Shown piece by piece: positions 53,352-64,000 of a DNA stretch of 64,000 bases. A program made the translations under genes and the position numbers. Below the pieces are notes generated by a model. That model worked only from the letters and a program-made list of their open reading frames with translations, was not told the origin of the DNA and ran no database searches. This DNA is from Branchinecta lynchi (Eukaryota > Arthropoda > Branchiopoda > Anostraca > Branchinectidae): contig JAKZAP010000014.1 in the NCBI GenBank assembly GCA_023053575.1, forward strand, positions 13,418,938 through 13,482,937, in the 5' to 3' direction. Within the stretch, counting starts at the first letter, position 1. The number at the start of each line of letters is the position of its first letter.

Positions 53352-55320
53352 TGCTTACATAATACACACGTCTTTGGCTGCTTTTAGCCTTTTTCCATGT
53401 CCCTTGCCTTGGGTGACAATCTTGGCAAAATTTCCACAACCGGTCTCGTGACGAATAAGCTCCTTGGAAACAATGATCGGGGACATGGAACGTCACGTAA
53501 AGAGAACAGAATCGACAAACGAACAATCAGTGTATTGGTAATAGACCAGATAGGCTACACTCAAGACAAAGTTGCGAGGTGAACTTGTTTAATATTCCCA
53601 ACCGATCACGACGAAAGACAGACCCCGGGATTGGATCCAGAATCCATTTAGTGGAACATGACCTCTTATTGACAAGCATACTTAGAGTCTGACTGAACTT
53701 GAAAGTAACCGATCCTTAAAACTGAAATTCTCAAATTTTACTGTTTACTAGTTTTGGTTGGAGGAGGTGCAGGGAGAATACAAAGAACCAAGTGGAACCG
53801 TCATGTTTGCTTTGTTGCCTGTTACCCTTAAGAAGTCTCGTTTCCTGCAATGTGTTTGGTCAAAAACAAGCAGAGAAATATCTTATTATTGCCGTTAGTG
53901 ATACCGAGCCAAGATTTGACAAAATTTAAGCTACTAAGCAGCCTCAAGCATGTCATTGATTTGTATATATGTTTATACTTTTATGCCTCATCAGTCATGA
54001 CCATACCTGTCGTCTTTTTGACGCTGTGGTCTTAGTAAAATATAGTAGACCAGTAATCGTCAAAAAGGGGTACACAACCTTTTTGAACCTCGATTAGGGG
54101 ACGCGGTACAGAATAGGTTGGAAACCACTAATTGGCCCCTGATTGCAGTTTGCTCATTATCCCCAAGCTGCCACAAAGCCCATCAAATCTCATGTACCCT
54201 AGGGATGTTTAGTTGTTTGTCGAATATTTGGCTTTTTAGCCCATTGTAACCATCCAGGCTCTAAAACAGCTAGGATATTATTCAAAAAATCCGGCCATGC
54301 TTGGCATTAGGCAAGGGCCTTCTTCAGGCCGTAACTGGAAGAAAGGAATCTGCAACAGATGGCAGGGAAGAGGAGGGAGTGAAGACGCACACGTGCTGCT
54401 GTTCCTAGGAATCTTTTCTCTGAACCAAACTGATAGATCTACGAACAAGAGTTAATGCAGTCAGAACGGTGAGTTCTAGCATCTCAGAGGACGTCTTGGC
54501 CAAACCGTCTGGATTTCCCTGTTTGTCAAAATTATGAAAGGGGATTTTTTTTTCTTTCGGTTTTGGGTCTAGAATTTGATGTTGGGAAATCAAGGAATTT
54601 GTTGCAAGTGCAGTCCGGGCGGGAAATCCAGCACAATTGTCCCGCAAAGTAAATGGGTCCGAATTCCATTCCGGCCGTGTACTAGAATAATAATATGCCA
54701 ATCATACTTATAGTAGTAATTTTTTTATCTGGTGATAGTGTACTGGATAAACATTAAATGAAGATTGGATAATCTTCTTCTTTCCTGTCCTAGCCTTTCA
54801 GTTTGTTGCGAGAGTCGGGTCGCTTCTGGACCTATAAAGTGCTTCTGAGTGATTGAAGAAAACAGGTAAGATTTTAGACTCCAGTCGCTTTCACAGTGAG
54901 TTTTACCTTGGTTTTACCCAGCACCCGGTCTCTGCCAGTCATGAAATTATCTTGAAACCCAATTTCCAGTGTTTTTCCATTCCAGTTGAGACTAGCCTAC
55001 GTCAGAGCAACAGCTAAGCCTGAGACTCGAGCTCAGAGGAATCCAACTTTCAAGAGGTATGGCAAATCAGGTTGAGTTGCGGAATGTTCTGGTTGGGTAG
55101 TACTAAATAAAGTCAAATCAGAAAACGATTACCTAATTCACACTCAGTTGAACATCACGGTATGGATGCGTGGATTTTGACTATCTGACTTGGTTCGGAA
55201 CTGGCGAATCCAAAAATTGCGCAAACTCGAAGGATAGTGAGCATCCTTTAAAGTTAAATTCATCTCAGCTTTGGTCTCGGTCAGTTTTGGGCTCAGCTGG
55301 TACCGTCCTTCAGACCAGTC
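53352..55320. other. Intergenic stretch without a recognised feature
   Basis: The first 60 bp after the MITE (GGCTGCTTTTAGCC, TTTTCCATG) faintly recalls family F. Beyond that no repeat ends, copies or credible exons were found. The short ORFs have no family resemblance. Confidence 0.4.
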
Positions 55321-55328
55321 TCGATCGG

Positions 55329-57166
55329 CAGGGGCGTCACTATGGGGGGGGGGAGGGGGGGACTCCCCCCCCCTAAAGGTCCTGAGAAAGTACTTTCGTC
55401 GGGCGAAGCTGTGTTTATCGGCTTCGCGCCGACAAACACAGAAAAAATAATATTTTGTATGCTTTTTATCAGCCATTGGTCGATTCTTCGGCACATCGGA
55501 TGTTTTTATGTGCAAGAAATAAAATCCTGCAAACTTTGTCGGGCAAAACACTGATGAAATCAAATTTTGTATGCTTTTGTCGTTCCTCGGTATTCTCGTC
55601 GGCACATCGGGTTCTTTTTATACAGAAGGAATCCAGAAGAAATAAAAACAAATTAAGTTTTTGTCGGTCGTCGGTCGACTCGTCGGCACATCGGGTTCTT
55701 TTATACGCAAGAAATGAAACCCTGCAAACATTTGTCAGGCAAAGCACTTGAGAAATCGAATTCTGCAGGCTTTTGTCGTGCCTCGGTTCATCGGCACATC
55801 GGGTTCTTTTCATACATAAGAAATCCAGAAGAAATATTTTTTTAAGCTTTTGTCGGGCGTCGGTCAACTCGTCGGCATATCGGGTTCTGCTTATACGTAA
55901 GAAATCACATTTTGCAAACTTTGTCGGGCGCACCCAGGAAGTTTTAGTTTCATTGGCACAAGGGGTTATTTTTACACGTATGAGTCAAGTTCTGTACAGT
56001 CTAGTCGAGCAAAACACAGAACAAATCAAATGCTCGATGGTTTTCTCGGGCGTCGGTATTCTCGTCGGCACATCGAGTTCTTTTTACAAAAAAAAAATCG
56101 AATTGGCTTTTGTCGGGCGTCGATGTTCTTGTCCGCACACCGGGTCTTTTATACGTAAGAAATCAAATTCTGCAAACATTTGTCGGTCGCAAATTTTTCC
56201 GGAAAAATACAGATTAAAAAAAAATTCGCCGGCGTTGCTTAGTTCAACTTGTTCTGGGTACAGTCGCTGGAAGCTTCGCTTCTTAGCAAAAGTTGAAACG
56301 AAAAGCCGAATATGTGAAATTAAATATATGTATTCACATCAAAGGAACAATGTCAACTGATGCATTACAGTAAGTTTTACACAAAATTTCGCCTGTGGCG
56401 CATTTTGTAGTATTCCCTATTTGGAAGAATGGTGTATCATTTAGTTTTCCTTTTAGGATAGAAATTCTTGGGGTTTGAAAAACGTTAAAAGCCGGAAATT
56501 GTATGGTACTATAGCTGAATTTTCCGCAAAAAAAAACAGATTAAAAAAGTTTCGCCTGCGGCGCTTGGTTTAACTTGCCTTGGTACAGTCGTTGGAAGCT
56601 TCGCTTTCCAGCAAAAGTTATAACGAAAAGCCGAATATGTGAACTTTAAAATTCGAAATTATACCAAAGGAATAACCTCAATGGATGCGTCGTTACAGTT
56701 AGTTCACACAAAATTTCGCCTGCGGCGCATTTTGTAGTATTCTTTATTTAGAAGAACAGTGTTTCATTTAGCTTGGCGTTTAAGGATTGAAATTCGCTGA
56801 AACACGTTAAAAGCTAGAACTGTATGGTAGGTATAGCTAAATTTTTCCGGAAAAAAAGGCAGATTTAAAAAATTTTGCCTACGGCGCTTAGTTTAACTTG
56901 TTCTTGGTACAGTCGTTGGAAGCTTCGGTTTTTAGCGAAGGTTAAAATGAAAAGCCAGATATGTGAACTTAAAATACGAAATTGCATCAAAGGAATAATC
57001 TCAACTGATGCATTACAGTTAGTTTTACCCCGATTCTATTCTGTGCTGGCGGGAAATGTACGCCGTTGCCGCGAAGCGGCAACGGCGTGTTTTGTCGGCA
57101 CATTTTTTAGTCCGTCGGCACAAACCGGACGCCCCCCCCAAAGGTAAAAGGCTAGTGACGCCCCTG
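55329..57166. mobile_element. hAT element, 1.8 kb, with two internal repeat arrays
   Basis: The ends CAGGGGCGTCACTA and TAGTGACGCCCCTG are perfect inverted repeats between copies of TCGATCGG (55321-55328, 57167-57174). 55380-56200 holds about eight units of about 100 bp (TTTTGTCGGGCGTCGGT, CGGCACATCGGGTTCTTTT, ATACGCAAGAAAT). 56210-57010 holds three units of about 310 bp (CAGTCGTTGGAAGCTTCG core). The ORFs of up to 195 codons on both strands run through the array and are not a transposase. Confidence 0.9.
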
Positions 57167-57299
57167 TCGATCGGGAATGAGCGAAGTCCGAGCGAAAATT
57201 GGTTATCATAGTGATTTTCGGATCTGGCTGATACTGGAAACTAGGTAACAACCCTTTGTGAATAGGGACTATAAATGGAACACCAAGGACACCCGATGT

Positions 57300-57860
57300 A
57301 ATTATCTCAAAATAGTAGTATGAAGTTGTATGAAAAAGTAGCATGCAGTACCAGCTGATGCTACTACATGCTACTCTATAGCAAGACTGGATGCTATGCT
57401 ACTGGAGCAAGGCGGGATGGTACTGAATACTACTGCTTAAAGGACCTGTCTTACCTATAATACTAACGCAACCTACTTCCCTATCACTCCGTATATTTCT
57501 GATCCCGGAGACCCCAATTTCGTACGGTACATTCTAACCTCTCTAACAAAACCACGCTGATTTTCCCGCTTGCCATTTTTTGCTAACTTCGACGGTAGTC
57601 TGCGAGAAAATTTTCCATCAGAAAAACCGGTTATGTAAATTTTTTCCCTATTTTCACTACAAATCAACGTGACTCGGAAAAAACTTAAACATACAAAACA
57701 GTGGGTTATTTGTTGAAAGCACAGACTAGTTTTGAAGTGTCCAAATATTTAAAAATACTGTACCCAGAGGCACATTAAATTAAAGTATCTCTGCTACTGC
57801 AAAAAATCAATGCATGCAACTTTTTCGTACAACTACCATACAACCACACAGGCTACAAAA
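57300..57860. mobile_element. Family E MITE carrying a family F insertion
   Basis: The left part (57310-57435) has GTATGAAAAAGTAGCATGCA and CATGCTACT units. The right part (57770-57860) has AGAGGCACATTAAAT and GCAACTTTTTCGTACAACTA. Between them lies the family F copy. The uninterrupted E copies at 34980 and 53047 give the empty-site order. Confidence 0.65.
57441..57770 (+). repeat. Family F element, intact copy
   Basis: It matches in reverse complement the two halves of the interrupted copy at 33650-34670: GACCTGTCTTACC, AATACTAACGCAACCTACTT, CGTACGGTACATTCTAACC and TTTTCCATCAGAAAAACCGG are in order. It is non-coding. Confidence 0.65.
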
Positions 57861-57949
57861 AAATTTCAGCATGCATGTCGCTCACCCACTATCAAGTTCT
57901 GTTCGGATCGGCAGACCACTATCGGTATAGGCCGCATGCCGTGCAATCT

Positions 57950-58385
57950 CGGCGATATTTGTCCCTATCTCAAACCTTAGATTTGTCATTCTAGTCTGGA
58001 TTTTTTCAATTCTCTCCGGCTACATTGGTCTTAAAACTTAGTTTGTCATTCTAAGCTGCATTTTTTCAATGCTCGGCGACACTTGTTTCACTTATTTGTA
58101 TTGTCAGAAACATCTTGGCTACATTTTAGGTATTCTAGCGACATTTCAAGCATTCTCGGTGACATTTCGTGCATTTCGGTGACGTTTAACATGCAGTCTG
58201 GGAAACCAAATTTTTCATCTCGGCTACATTTCTGTATTTCTGAATTACACATTTTTCACGCCAATCTCGGCAAAAAGGTCTCGGCAAAAAAGCTGGCAAC
58301 AAACAGTGAAATCTCGGATACTCACAAAAATAACGGCGACAAAAGTAGCATTCTTACATTCTCTCTACGACACTTCGTGTATTCT
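57950..58385 (+). repeat. Degenerate short tandem repeats
   Basis: Units of 20-25 bp on the theme TTCTCGGCGACATTTC recur about fifteen times with heavy drift. No ends are recognisable. Confidence 0.5.
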
Positions 58386-58575
58386 TGTTAACATTTCTGT
58401 GAAATATGACCCAAAATGCATCCCATCACTGAACCATATCTGATATTCTTTTCCTGGTCAGACAAGAAGTTCCTCCGCTCGAAATCTTATATTTCTTCAA
58501 GTAAAAATTTTGTTCGAAATATGTAATGATGTCAAAATAGGGGACTGGGTAAAACCCGCTTGATCAGTATAATTG

Positions 58576-60600
58576 GGGATCGACTAAAAAGAGGCACGGC
58601 ACGGCACGGCATGGTGCAGGAGGCATGCTACTAAAAAGAGGCACACGTACTAAAAAGAGGCACGGCATACTAAAAGAAGGCATGCCTGCACCAGGAGGCA
58701 TGCACCGTCTGTGCCTTTTTTAGGACCCGTTTTCTGGCGTGCCTCTTTTTAGTACTCCAGCTTCTTTGCATACATTTTTTTTGGCGTGCCTTTTTTGTGC
58801 TCGACTTCTTTGGGTTAAAAAAGGGGATTCTATAACGTGCCTTTTTAGGACCCTTTCTGGCGTGCCTTATTAGGACCCTTTTCTGGCGTGCCTTTTTCTA
58901 GTAGGCTACTCGACTTCTTTGGGTTGAAAGGTGATTCTATAACGTGCCTTTTAGGACCCTTTTTCTGGCGTGCCTCTTTTTAGTACTCGAGCTTCTTTGC
59001 ATAAAAATGGATTTTTCTGGCGCGCCTTTTTTTAGTGCTCGTTTAGGACCCTTTTCTGGCGTGCATTTTTCTAGTAGACTACTCGACTTCTTTGGGTTAA
59101 AAAAGGTGATTCTATAACGTGCCTTTTTAGGACCCTTTCTGGCGTGCCTTTTTAGGACCCTTTTCCGGCGTGCCTTTTTCTAGTATGCTACTTGACTTCT
59201 TTGGGTTAAAAAAGGTGATTATTTATCGTGCCTTTTTAGGACCCTTTTCTGGCGTGCATTTTCAGGACCCATTTCTGGCGTGCCTTTTTTATCAGTACTC
59301 GACTTCTTTGGGTTATAAAAGGTGATTCTTTAACGTGCCTTTTTAGGACCCTTTTCTAGCGTGCCTTTTTAGGTCCCTTTTCTGGCGTGCCTTTTTAGGT
59401 CCCTTTTCTGGCGTGCCTTTTTAGGACCGCCTTTTTTTAGCACTCAACTTCTTTGGGTTAAGCATTGTCCTAATAGGTGTATTACCGCGTATAAGACTTA
59501 TTACAGATTCCTCTTTTCCTCGGAGCGCGCTGTAATAAGGTGAATAAGGAGAATAGACTAGCGTTCTATTCTGGCTTATGCAGGGCGAATCAGATCGCTT
59601 GGTTGGTTCCGCCAGCGGGCCGAGGAGAGGCGCAGCGTCGTCAGGGTTGCCAAAGAAAGCACAACAGTTCTACTTTGTTGGAAGCTAAAGAAACAACTTT
59701 TCTTAACAAAGACACGTTTTTGTTCTATTACGAGGGCTTTTCGTCAGTTCGAGGATCAATGCTGTCCATCCGTTATTTTAATAGCTTTTTTACAGTATAG
59801 TTTGCGTTATATTGTACTCGTGTACTTCAAGTAGTACCAAGAACCTTTTCGGATATTTTTAGAGCTCGAAAAATTGTATTACCTTGGCAACACCGGAAGC
59901 CGCATTGATAAGAACCTCTTGGGTTGTATTTGAACAGGCGTGTGTGTTAAGACGTAAACATCGCGTATAGCGCTATTCACCTTATTACACCTATTAGGAC
60001 AATGCTTTAGGTGATACTATTAAGTGCCTTTTTATGACCCTTTTCTGGCGAGCCTTTTTAGGTCCCTTTTCTGGCGTGGCATTGCATTTTAGGACCCTTT
60101 TCTGGCGTGCCTTTTTTTAGTACTCGACTTCTTTGGGTTAGGTGATTCTATAAGGTGCCTTTTTAGGACCCTTTTCTGCCGTGCCTTTTTAAGACCCTTT
60201 TTTGGCGTGCCTTTTTAGGTCCCTTTTTCGGCGTGCCTTTTTAGGACCCTTTTCTGCGTGCCTTTATTTAGTACTCGACTTCTTTGGGTTACGGTGATTC
60301 TATTAAGTGCCTTTTTAGGATAAGTTTTTTGGCGTGCTTCTTTTTAGTACTCGAGCGTCTTTGCGTTGAAAAAGGGAATCCGTAACGTGACCTTTTAGGA
60401 CCCGTGTTTTCGCGTGCTTCTTTTTAGTACGCGAGCGTCTTTGCGTTAGAAAAGAGGAATTCCGTAACGTGCCTTATTAGGACACGTTTTTTGGAGTGTA
60501 TCTTTTTAGTTCTCGGATGTCTTGGCGTTAAAAACGGGAATTCTATAACTTGCCGTTTTAGGACCCATTTTTTTGCGTGCCCCTCTTTAGTTTATCACTT
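58576..60600. mobile_element. Family C element, large array, with nested MITE
   Basis: The left end GGGATCGACTAAAAAGAGGC is that of the copy at 5235. The right end CCCTCTTTAGTTTATC matches its terminus. The interior is many units of GTGCCTTTTTAGGACCC, TTTTCTGGCGTGCC and TAGTACTCGACTTCTTTGGG. A Harbinger-type MITE interrupts it at 59461. No target duplication was recognised. Confidence 0.7.
59461..60006. mobile_element. Harbinger-type MITE with TTA duplication
   Basis: The ends begin AGCATTGTCCTAATAGGTGT and the right end is its perfect complement for 21 bp. TTA lies on both sides (59458-59460, 60007-60009). A 3-bp TTA duplication is typical of PIF/Harbinger elements. Neighbouring family C units show the empty site (TTTGGGTTA...GGTGATTCTAT). 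Length 546 bp. The ORF at 59540-59800 has no transposase features. Confidence 0.87.
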
Positions 60601-61500
60601 TTAGGCTCTAGAGGCATCGGTAGGCTACACAACTAGGCAGGGGTCGGCAACTATTCTACTTACAGTATCTAGTATCCGTTTTCTGGCGTGCTTCTTCTTA
60701 GTACTTGAGCTAGAATCCCATAATAAAGGGGATTCTATAACGTGCCTTCTTTTAGGCTCCGGAGGTGTCGGTAAACATTATGCTGTCCCATCAGGGGTCG
60801 GCAACTAACACATTTTTCACCCTTCACCATTGACATAGCCCCGTCCGAAACTCACCAGTTTACCCTCGGGAAGAACAAGAAACGTCACGCATCCCTCCTT
60901 TGTAAACCAATCAACAACGTTCTTTGCGTGACGTTTCTTGCTCTTCACTGTGCCTTCTCTTCGTTTTCCAGCTTGATTCGCATATAGAAAGTCGCAGGGC
61001 ACGTTTTCTGCTTGGCTTATCATAGGTGATAAAAGAGCTTCTAAAAGAAGCTTGAAAGAATAAAATAGGGGTTCTATAACATGCCTTGGACCCATTTTCT
61101 GGCGTGCCTCTTTTTAGTACTCGACCTTCTTTTAGGCTCCGGAATTTTCAGTATACAATATAGTGTCCCGTCAGGGGTCGGCAACTAATTTACTAATTTA
61201 CCCGTTCTTCTATGATCGTCATCGTCACAACTCGAGTACTAAAAAAAGGAGCAGATACGAAGAAAGGCACGGCATACCAGAACCAGTGAAACCTTCACGG
61301 GTCGGCAGCTAGCACCTTTACAGATAAATATCATATTCTGTGGTTCGGCATCTTACAAATTTATAGTTTAACCTCTCGATTTAACACCCTGTCCCTTCTT
61401 CTGGTTGTCGACCTTGTTGGTGTGAAAAAAGGAGTATGACTCATGTTCTTTCCGTGTTGAGCATGTTCTTGCGTGTCTTTTTTTTATTTCTCGAGCTTAT
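60601..61500. repeat. Degenerate family C array with GGGTCGGCAACTA units
   Basis: Further units of TTCTGGCGTGCCTCTTTTTA alternate with CAGGGGTCGGCAACTA (near 60638, 60792, 61173; diverged at 61301). A family G repeat interrupts at 60850-60975. No clean ends. Confidence 0.55.
60850..60975. repeat. Family G foldback, compact copy
   Basis: GAAGAACAAGAAACGTCACG and CGTGACGTTTCTTGCTCTTC are near-perfect inverted arms about 75 bp apart, with CCAATCAACAACG between. This is the clearest copy of the family at 9428 and 36826. Confidence 0.75.
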
Positions 61501-61654
61501 TCGCGGGGAAAGGGGCAGAAAATGGCAGGTTGACCACGAAGTAGAAGTTCCGTTTCCTTTTGCTTGGTGTCTTCTTACAGTGTGGTGTTTTCCTAGTGTT
61601 GGCTGTATCCATTAAACACATTATTAAAGGATAATAGAAATTGAACAGTAATGG

Positions 61655-62094
61655 AACAAGACCAAAGGTTTCGATGGGATCCCAAAAATTTAATATTCGA
61701 TATAGACAATTAGGTTTTGTCTTTGCCGCCAGATCCAGTCTTAGCCAGACTCCTGGAATATTTTTACTATTAAAATTTAGAAACAGATTCAGGCCAAAAG
61801 CAAATCATCTGAGAAAACCAAGTTCAGATATGGATTCAGCATGTGTGTTAACCCCTATAATACAGAATCCATCTACGAACTCGACCTGTCCCTTGACCCA
61901 AAGAATCCTCACACCAAGTTTAATCCAAATACTCAACCTTTTCCTTGCCCCGAAGGATCCTCCCAAGAAGCTTCATTAAATTATCCCATTCCCTTCGAGA
62001 GTTTTCGTGCTCACAGACAGACAGACAGACGAACAGACGGACAACTTTTGCGATGTCGTAGGTATCCTTCCACTTACGTTTTGGGATCCCAAAA
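61655..62094 (-). mobile_element. HINE-A element, internally deleted
   Basis: Both family ends are present: AACAAGACCAAAGGTTTCG at the low side and TTTTGGGATCCCAAAA at the high side, with the GTCY tract and the complement of ACACCAAGTTT. Nearly all internal units are missing, so it is only 440 bp. Confidence 0.8.
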
Positions 62095-63494
62095 TTCAAA
62101 ATCAGAAGAGGTTGAGAATTGTTGACTAGCTCTCAGTTATCTTGTATCAGTTAAATCTGAACCAGCAAGCATCTCAGGGTGTATCTACTTAAACGTCAAC
62201 TTCCTCTCGTCTCGAATCGTTTCTTTACTGTTCTTCGTAGGCTATAGGAAATTAAAAGGTAATGCCATGAACGAGACCAATATTTGTAATCAAACCCATG
62301 AAACTGAGCATAAAATTATGAATCCTTCTTCCATTCTTCATCTTGCGTACCGCCTCTTGCCTCCTGTGAAAGATAGGTAAGCTCATCTATCAGCCAAAAA
62401 TATATAACAAACCTGTAGAAGATCCCATTTCCGATGGAGCCCGTGAAATTATTAAAAGACATATACGTTTCTTTCACGTTCGGGTTTAATCTAGGTTGCC
62501 CGCGATGGAATGCATTAAAATGATGTCCTTCCTATCACACTTCCTGCGACCTTCCCCGTAGTTCAGCGTATCAGCATAGCCTACAGTGCTTAATTAAAGG
62601 ACACGTCATACTCAAGATAGTTATTAATCACACTTCAGTGGTAATTCCATCCATTCCCGCTCTACAGATCTACACTTCAAAGTGTATCCTATCTCCTCTT
62701 TCAGCATTTATTGGTTTCGTTAACGCTCACTTTTCGTTCACAATCGTTTTATGGTCCATAATCGGCCTATCCCAGTTACAGATCCAGTACGTACTCATTT
62801 CCCTGTACTGAATCTCTATTTGTCTTTGTAACAAAATTTTACGTCGAGAATTTCTAGTTTTGAACAATCCGGGCGAGCTACTTCTCTGCCGCAAAATATA
62901 GTTCAACAAGAGCTGAAAGCTTTTATGGAACCTGCAAGGGTAGGCAGGATATTGTATTTCAGCTAAGGGTCTCAGCTAAGGGTCGGACGTGCACGTGGAA
63001 CATCCATATAATGAAAATCGGTCTGCCGGCCTCTTATCCGATTTGAAGCCTTTCCTGAAACCCAGTACAGTTCCCAACGTAATTCGCCGTGGGTAAGGGC
63101 GTCACTATAGCCTTTTGCCTTTATGGCTCCAATTTGTACCGACAGGACTTGAAATAAACCGACAAAACTCGCCGTTCGTTTCACGGCAACGCAACACGTT
63201 CCCGGCCAACAAGAATAGACCCGGTGCAAGACTAAATTATCTCTATCATGAAAATTTAATGAAAATCGTTGAAAAATAAGTGTTTACAATTTATACTTTA
63301 CAATTTCATTTCAAAGTTCTTCAAAATTTGAGTACAAGTCCACACAACGCATGCAAAAGCTATTTTGCTTCTTAAAAAACAAAAAATTCTACACCCCTAA
63401 CCAAGATTATGACTATCTGTGCAACCAGTAAAAAATCTCGGTAGACATATTGCAATCCAACAGAACAAATAACTAATTGAACAATAATACTTAC
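62095..63494. other. Intergenic stretch, little structure
   Basis: No repeat ends or credible exons were recognised, apart from GTAAGGGCGTCACTATAGCC near 63093, which looks like a hAT-type end without a partner. Confidence 0.4.
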
Positions 63495-63564
63495 TTTGGA
63501 ACGGCCAAAATTCATCATAAAAGTGAACAGTGGTTGATAACCAGGTTGCGATTTGACTCTGAGC
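63495..63564 (-). CDS. Possible internal exon of a second gene (unidentified)
   Basis: On the - strand GTTGTTTTTCAG precedes and GTAAGTATT follows a 70-nt segment. Two of its three frames are open; one reads AQSQIATWLSTTVHFYDEFW. Both splice sites are strong, but no neighbouring exon was recognised and the family is unknown. It may be chance. Confidence 0.25.
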
Positions 63565-64000
63565 CTGAAAAACAACAAGGTTGTTTAATGTGTGATTTGT
63601 TACTTATCTGGTACCCTAACATGCAGACTCAAGCAATTTAATAGCCTATACTGTTTCTTCCAAAAACAGTTATTCATTAGTACCCCAGATCGATCATGGG
63701 ACCTTTTCCTTGGACTATTTGACTAATGTTCATGTCTGATGGAAAATGTTTGGCTAGGGGCGAGCAGGGGGGACCCTTTTCATGACGGGTCTGTGAATAT
63801 AAAACACTAACAGCCCAACTGGGTCCTTGCCTAAGAGGAAGTGTCTCCTTCTTCTGGCCTTTGGTTCACAGAGCATGTGATGGCACCGCAACTGGTACTG
63901 ATTCCCACAGGCAAACAGAAATCCTAAATTTTTGGCACAGTCCCTCCAAGATTGGAGCACTGGACACAGAACTACAGTAGCCCAATAAAAGTCTGTTGCT
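63565..64000. other. Window end, nothing certain
   Basis: A - strand frame at 63754-63960 is open for 68 codons, with no recognisable domain and no clear splice sites. CTAGGGGCGAGCAGGGGGGA near 63756 resembles a hAT-type end. Confidence 0.3.

Noticed and set aside
53397..54701. Short ORFs suggesting a gene between 53.3 and 55.3 kb
   Set aside because: No splice sites in consistent phase and no recognisable protein family.
55469..56360. ORFs of 153-195 codons on both strands
   Set aside because: They lie in the 100-bp array of the hAT element and mirror its unit. No transposase motif is present.

Overview
The window is intron-rich animal nuclear DNA, probably from an invertebrate and possibly an arthropod. 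The evidence is one split gene with GT-AG introns of 0.5-6.5 kb, introns built largely of transposable elements, and an M1 aminopeptidase whose sequence reads like arthropod aminopeptidase N. The species cannot be named from the sequence.

Only one host gene can be read with confidence. It is the 3' three quarters of a zinc aminopeptidase N-like ectoenzyme on the + strand, exons 580-38039. Twelve exons join with matching phases at every junction into 709 codons and a TAA. They carry GAMEN, HEXXH-X18-E, the catalytic Tyr and the four family cysteines. About 250 N-terminal residues, the promoter and any signal or anchor segment lie upstream of base 1. A poly(A) signal follows 43 nt after the stop. 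Only about 2.1 kb of this 37.5 kb is coding.

The introns and the 26 kb downstream hold layered repeats. (1) Two abundant families, here called HINE-A and HINE-B, have different sequences but the same plan: a 5' palindrome, a GTCY-type microsatellite, a GATGAAACTTGG motif, internal repeat units, a copy of the palindrome half, and a small 3' hairpin ending in TCTTGTT. This matches non-autonomous Helentron-type (DINE-1/mini-me-like) elements. (2) Several hAT-type elements have CAGGGGCG-like ends, three of them with perfect 8-bp target duplications. (3) TA-flanked mariner-like MITEs. (4) A TTA-flanked Harbinger-type MITE. (5) A family (C) whose terminal repeat has been amplified into internal tandem arrays. 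(6) About a dozen 3' stubs or reverse-transcriptase relics of LINEs, mostly antisense to the gene. (7) A perfect 120-bp inverted repeat with an 11-bp target duplication and hammerhead-like cores, probably derived from a Penelope-like element.

Layout: 0-38 kb is the aminopeptidase gene with element-filled introns. 38-46 kb has HINE-B, a hAT element, two LINE ends and HINE-A. 46-53 kb has LINE stubs, an unidentified decayed ORF and HINE-B. 53-57 kb has small MITEs and a 1.8-kb hAT element. 58-61.5 kb is family C arrays. 61.6-64 kb has a short HINE-A and, on the - strand near 63.5 kb, one possible exon of a second gene.
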